From positions 868,001 through 932,000 of the forward strand of contig JAACJM010000015.1 of assembly GCA_013368315.1 (NCBI GenBank): 64,000 nucleotides of DNA, read 5' to 3'. The DNA is from Tetrapyrgos nigripes. Taxonomy: Eukaryota; Basidiomycota; Agaricomycetes; Agaricales; Campanellaceae. The notes under the pieces were generated by a model. It had not been told where the DNA came from and searched no databases. It saw only the letters and a list, made by a program, of their open reading frames with translations. This document shows, one piece after another, positions 60,551 to 64,000 of this stretch; within the stretch, counting starts at the first letter, position 1; each line of letters begins with the position of its first letter. The translations under genes and the position numbers were made by a program.

Positions 60551-62140
60551 CTAGTACACGCTGACATCCAATTTCAACTCCAACCCTTCCCTTTCCAGCA
60601 CACGCAACCCAGGCTCTACATTGTGCACAAACAACATTGCCCATTTGTGTCCTGGCGGAATGCCAAGGGAAGCAGAAAGCTTGAAATGAGCAATTGTTTG
60701 TAAGTTGGCATGGCTGTAGGTTGAAAAGGATCTTCGGGAAGCGACCATGGAAAGGATATCTTCTGGAGCTGGTAAGGGCAGAATGGCAGAACTGGTTCAC
60801 CGTGGGGTTTGAGACGTCGCTCTCGGAAGGATAATCGAAAGAGAGCTCAAATAAGGAAGAAGAATGACAGGAACTGACGTTTCTGGCAAGGAAGGCTGCG
60901 AGTCAGATTCAAATGCTAACCTGGATAGAAGGTTACCGGTGAGAACCACGAGGTGCTCCCTCAGGTCCAAGTCAAGGGTTGTGATGGTTGGGTTAAGAGC
61001 GAGGACTTCTAGCAGTTCCAGATCCGACATGAACAATGCGCCATCCAGCTCCAGGGTCTGCAATCGGAAGCCTGATTGTTGTATGATGGACTTCAGCCCG
61101 GGTAGCAATGGAGATTCTTGCCAGGCTGGCCATTCATCTTCATAGGTGAGATGGAGGGTAGTGATGGAGGGCAAAGTGAGAGAGGATAAGATGCTACTGC
61201 AACTAGGCTCAAGTGAGAAGAACCATAGTGAAAACGACTGCAATGTGACATAGGTGAGCAGGGAAGGGAGATGCCCTTTGTCATCTGCCATATGAGGGTC
61301 AATGAACAATGTTAATGTCTGCAGAGCTGGGAAATGTTTCAATTAACGGAAAAGATAGGACAATGCAACGAAATCTTTGATCGCCAGATTTTGTAGGTCT
61401 TGGTGAAGTGAGAGAATGCTCTCTAGTGAGTTCAAGTAATATCCAATCTCCGAGGATTGTAGGACGGGAGCGTGTTGCCAGATTGGCGTGAAAATACTGT
61501 CTGAATCTTCACTGTCATTTTAAATGAAAAAAGATTTCATATTTGGGTACAGATGGTCCGAAGAAAGGAAGCTGTCTGCATGAAAACTTATCTTCGGGCC
61601 CAAACGAAAAGAAGTGCTTTCCCAGCGCTGGCCCAGATCGAGCAAAGACTGTAGGATGGACCAAATGCAGCTGTTTTTGGCACCACCATGGAAGGAGCTG
61701 TTAAAGCTAATGCCCTGAATGGTGACATCCAGAGTCAACAATGCAGGTTCTGATCTGTCCAGGTAGAGGCCGATCAGAGCAGCAACGTCAGGTGGGTTAT
61801 AGACCCAGTCGAGCACGACAGTGGACCAGAGCCTCAGTATGCTCAAAGCTATCTTCCTCCATAGCGAACAGGTGTGAGAAATAGCCAACGCGGGCGCATC
61901 GACTTCTTTCTCTGTCTCTGCAGGCTGGACCTCAAATTGGGAGATCCAAAGACCTGACCTGCCATCCCAGGAAAATATTTCCCCAAGAACTTCCACAGGT
62001 AGCTTTTTGATAGGTGTCAACATTGCAGGCAATGGCCTGCTGATTTCCACTTTACAAAGGTCGATGTTGCGGTCAGCAGCTTCCTTGAGTTGTATATGGG
62101 AGGTTTTGGAGGAGGAGAGAATGGACTGCATGTTTGTCAT
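60551..62140 (-). pseudogene. F-box-like / leucine-rich-repeat protein with in-frame stops
   Basis: The first in-frame ATG after a stop is at 62140. The F-box-like module is LPVEVLGEIFSW then SHTCSLWRKIALSILRLWST, the typical mushroom F-box type; such proteins usually recruit substrates to SCF ubiquitin ligases. LRR-like stretches follow: PALLTLDVTIQG, FPALQTLTLFIDP, LPSITTLHLTYEDEW, FRLQTLELDGALF and NPTITTLDLDLREHL. They end in GLRVLEREGLELKLDVSVY at 60551. One frame carries the homologous sequence throughout but is interrupted by TAA at 61520-61522, TAA at 61343-61345 and TGA at 60797-60799. A 39 bp intron (GTACCC..GACAG) could remove the first. No intron of acceptable size removes the other two, so it is probably a decayed gene. 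Confidence 0.72.
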
Positions 62141-63236
62141 TGGAGATGACGGGGTTCAAGCTCTATCTGAAGATTCCATATGGCAGGTAACAGGTTCGGT
62201 CATTCGTATGCAGAAGTAATCAGGAAAGCAATTGAGATGGACCCATACCGTAGATGCTGAAGGTTCCAGAATGGTTATATTCGTAGTTGAATTGGAAGGC
62301 GTGGCCAGCAGCTTTGATCAGTGACTCCAGCTGCCAGGTCAACCAATCTGTTGGTTTCTAAATCAAATATCAAACCTTGAGTCAGTGGAAGCGACTCAGG
62401 GGAGTCAGGGGGAGTCACGAAGCTGGTCCAGAAATTTCCCACAATCTTTCCTCACAACTTGTCGGACAACTCGTCAGGCAACTGAGTCTGACGAACCTCT
62501 TTGTAAGTAGGTACAATTCTCCTTATTATCTATGCTTGTACGTTTGTAGCGATTTCACAAAGCTCTTCACAACTGACCTCCGACTCGACGTGTGCCAGTT
62601 CTTTCCTAAATGTGCCCACCGGGACCCTCAGGAGTCAGAATTTAAACATCAATTCCTTACCAGCTCCTCACCAAAACCCTTTGGACATGCATTGCTTAGG
62701 GCTTTCTCCTGTAAGTCCTGATAACCCCAATCTATCTTCCCAAGGTACTTCGTCTACACGGCACCGAATGTAGTCAGAAAGAGTACTTCCTCGAAAAACC
62801 GTCTGGCCATTGACGTTCCATCTCCTCACATGTGCCGATTTTGGTTCTCCCTCACTAATCCTGTTCTTCTCAAAATAGAGGTAGGCTGCATAGAAAACTC
62901 GATTCGAACTGCTATCTATACCTTCTGGAATTGTTAACCAAGTATTGCTCTCTCGTCTTCGTGTAGGCCATGCTGATTGTGCCAGTTTATGACATCAACA
63001 CGCTGTATGCACGCTGTATGCACATTGCTCTTCGAAAACTGGGACAGTGTCCCAATTGAGAACATAAACTTTACAGCTTTGACGAGGTGCCTATCTCAAT
63101 GAGGCCGGATTTAAGCAGCACACCTTCAAACCCTCCCCAGAAACCCATCTTCATCTTCTCCTTGCATGCCCTTATCGAATCCACAAGTCGATAAAGTAGC
63201 AGGCTCTTCTGGGCTGGACATCGTTGAGGAGCCAAG
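62141..63236. other. Intergenic region between divergent F-box pseudogene and right-edge gene
   Basis: Open frames (62007-62219, 62377-62721) show no family or splice continuity. The tandem ACGCTGTATGC duplication at 63000-63020 is minor. Nothing else is seen. Confidence 0.4.
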
Positions 63237-64000
63237 ATGGTGATTCAGGTCAGTATTGATCTTTGTATCTGTCTAGTTGTTTGTGCTGACTACAAACCAT
63301 AGTTGTCGAAACGTCTAGCGAGATTACGGAGAAATTCAATCCATCAGGACATCCCTGAAGATCTCAAGTCTTTACTTCAATCTTCAGAAGCTTACCCTCT
63401 TCTGAAGGGTTTGGTCGAAAATGTCGTTGTGTTGCATCACATAATCCTGGTGACTGCACTGTTCCTTTCTCTCCCAGGTCATCATCCTCAGCTATATGGT
63501 TTAGATTGTACCTGATCAGGGAAACCAGAAAATCTTCAAATGTTCTTTTGAAATCCTCAAAGCAGTTGCAGATAATGTAGCTGACCCATCCGATATTCCA
63601 TCTAATTTGCAAGAGTGGCTTTTGACACTTAATGGGTATGCCTCAACCTTTTCATTGATTCATCCACTCATCCAAATTGTTGGCAAACTCCTCTTAGCCA
63701 TTAGAAGCTTACTGGAATCGTCAACCCCCCCGAACGAGAAGCCGCAAGACCTGAAGCACCTCAAGAAGCAACTGATGGGTGTACATACATGAGTCTGAGC
63801 TTGTAAACCCTGTGTCCAAGGCTTCCTGTCATTCTGTTGGCAGGGTCACTTGAGGTGTATATGGAGATGCCAAAGACATAACATTCACCAATGCTCAGAT
63901 GTCGTTCCTCAGTTGAAAAGTGCAACTGGCACTGTTTTAGCTGTTTGGGGCATTCTTCAGGTAAATATGGTTTCATTGTCACTTCCCGTATGTCTTGCTG
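63237..64000 (+). CDS. Helical protein of unknown function, 3'-truncated by window edge
   Basis: A start at 63237 (MVIQ) joins across GTCAGT..CCATAG (63249-63302) to LSKRLARLRRNSIHQDIPED, then LKSLLQSSEAYPLLKGLVEN. An intron from 63421 (GTCGTT) to the TTTAG before 63505 leads to IVPDQGNQKIFKCSFEILKA then VADNVADPSDIPSNLQEWLL. The frame continues as SLIHPLIQIVGKLLLAIRSL to KKQLMG. Further right, VPQLKSATGTVLAVWGILQ (63904-63960) ends at a GTAAAT donor. The protein is all helical. I do not recognise the family, though the layout suggests an N-terminal helical bundle of a larger protein. No catalytic domain lies inside the window. Confidence 0.45.

Overview
The window is nuclear DNA of a filamentous basidiomycete, most likely an Agaricomycete (mushroom-forming fungus). 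Genes are dense and rich in short introns (about 45-75 bp, GT..AG). Several proteins are of kinds common in that group: multi-pass membrane proteins in tandem, HET-domain proteins, an F-box/leucine-rich protein. The species cannot be named from the sequence. Exon boundaries below were worked out by eye from splice signals and protein family conservation, so gene ends are firmer than internal exon edges.

Layout. 0-4.1 kb: two tandem paralogous multi-pass membrane proteins (the first cut by the left edge). 5.2-13 kb, minus strand: calnexin, the spliceosomal GTPase Snu114 and an epoxide-hydrolase-like alpha/beta hydrolase. 13.8-20 kb: a USP-family deubiquitinase (minus), divergent from prefoldin subunit 1 (plus), then a zinc alcohol dehydrogenase (minus). 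20.8-27.9 kb: a tandem segmental duplication carrying two HET-domain genes. Both are broken downstream of an intact HET domain, and the second copy was later hit by a solo LTR and a 1.26 kb insertion. 28-29.7 kb: a sorting-nexin (PXA) gene fragment and a dispersed repeat. 29.7-40.4 kb: mitochondrial SAM carrier PET8 (minus) divergent from tRNA-splicing endonuclease subunit SEN54 (plus), then a UBP2-type deubiquitinase and a zeta-crystallin-like quinone oxidoreductase (both minus). 40.4-47.1 kb: a gene-poor stretch with a hairpin element, a SAM methyltransferase, a MITE-like element with 76 bp terminal inverted repeats, a small Ser/Pro-rich gene and a second copy of the dispersed repeat. 47.1-59.4 kb: DOP1, a disordered nuclear-type protein, a GFA/CENP-V protein (all minus), then ATP synthase subunit e and an RBBP4/Msi1-like histone chaperone (plus). 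59.4-64 kb: a short direct repeat, an F-box/LRR pseudogene (minus) and the start of a helical protein that runs off the right edge.

The genes do not form a pathway or biosynthetic cluster; most are conserved housekeeping genes, and clustering is limited to tandem paralogues and short divergent promoters. The most informative part is the accessory 20.8-29.7 kb region, where a tandem duplication of a HET (heterokaryon-incompatibility type) locus allows empty-site comparison. Single-base frame breaks also occur in the USP and alcohol dehydrogenase genes; these could be real mutations or uncorrected indel errors in the assembly.
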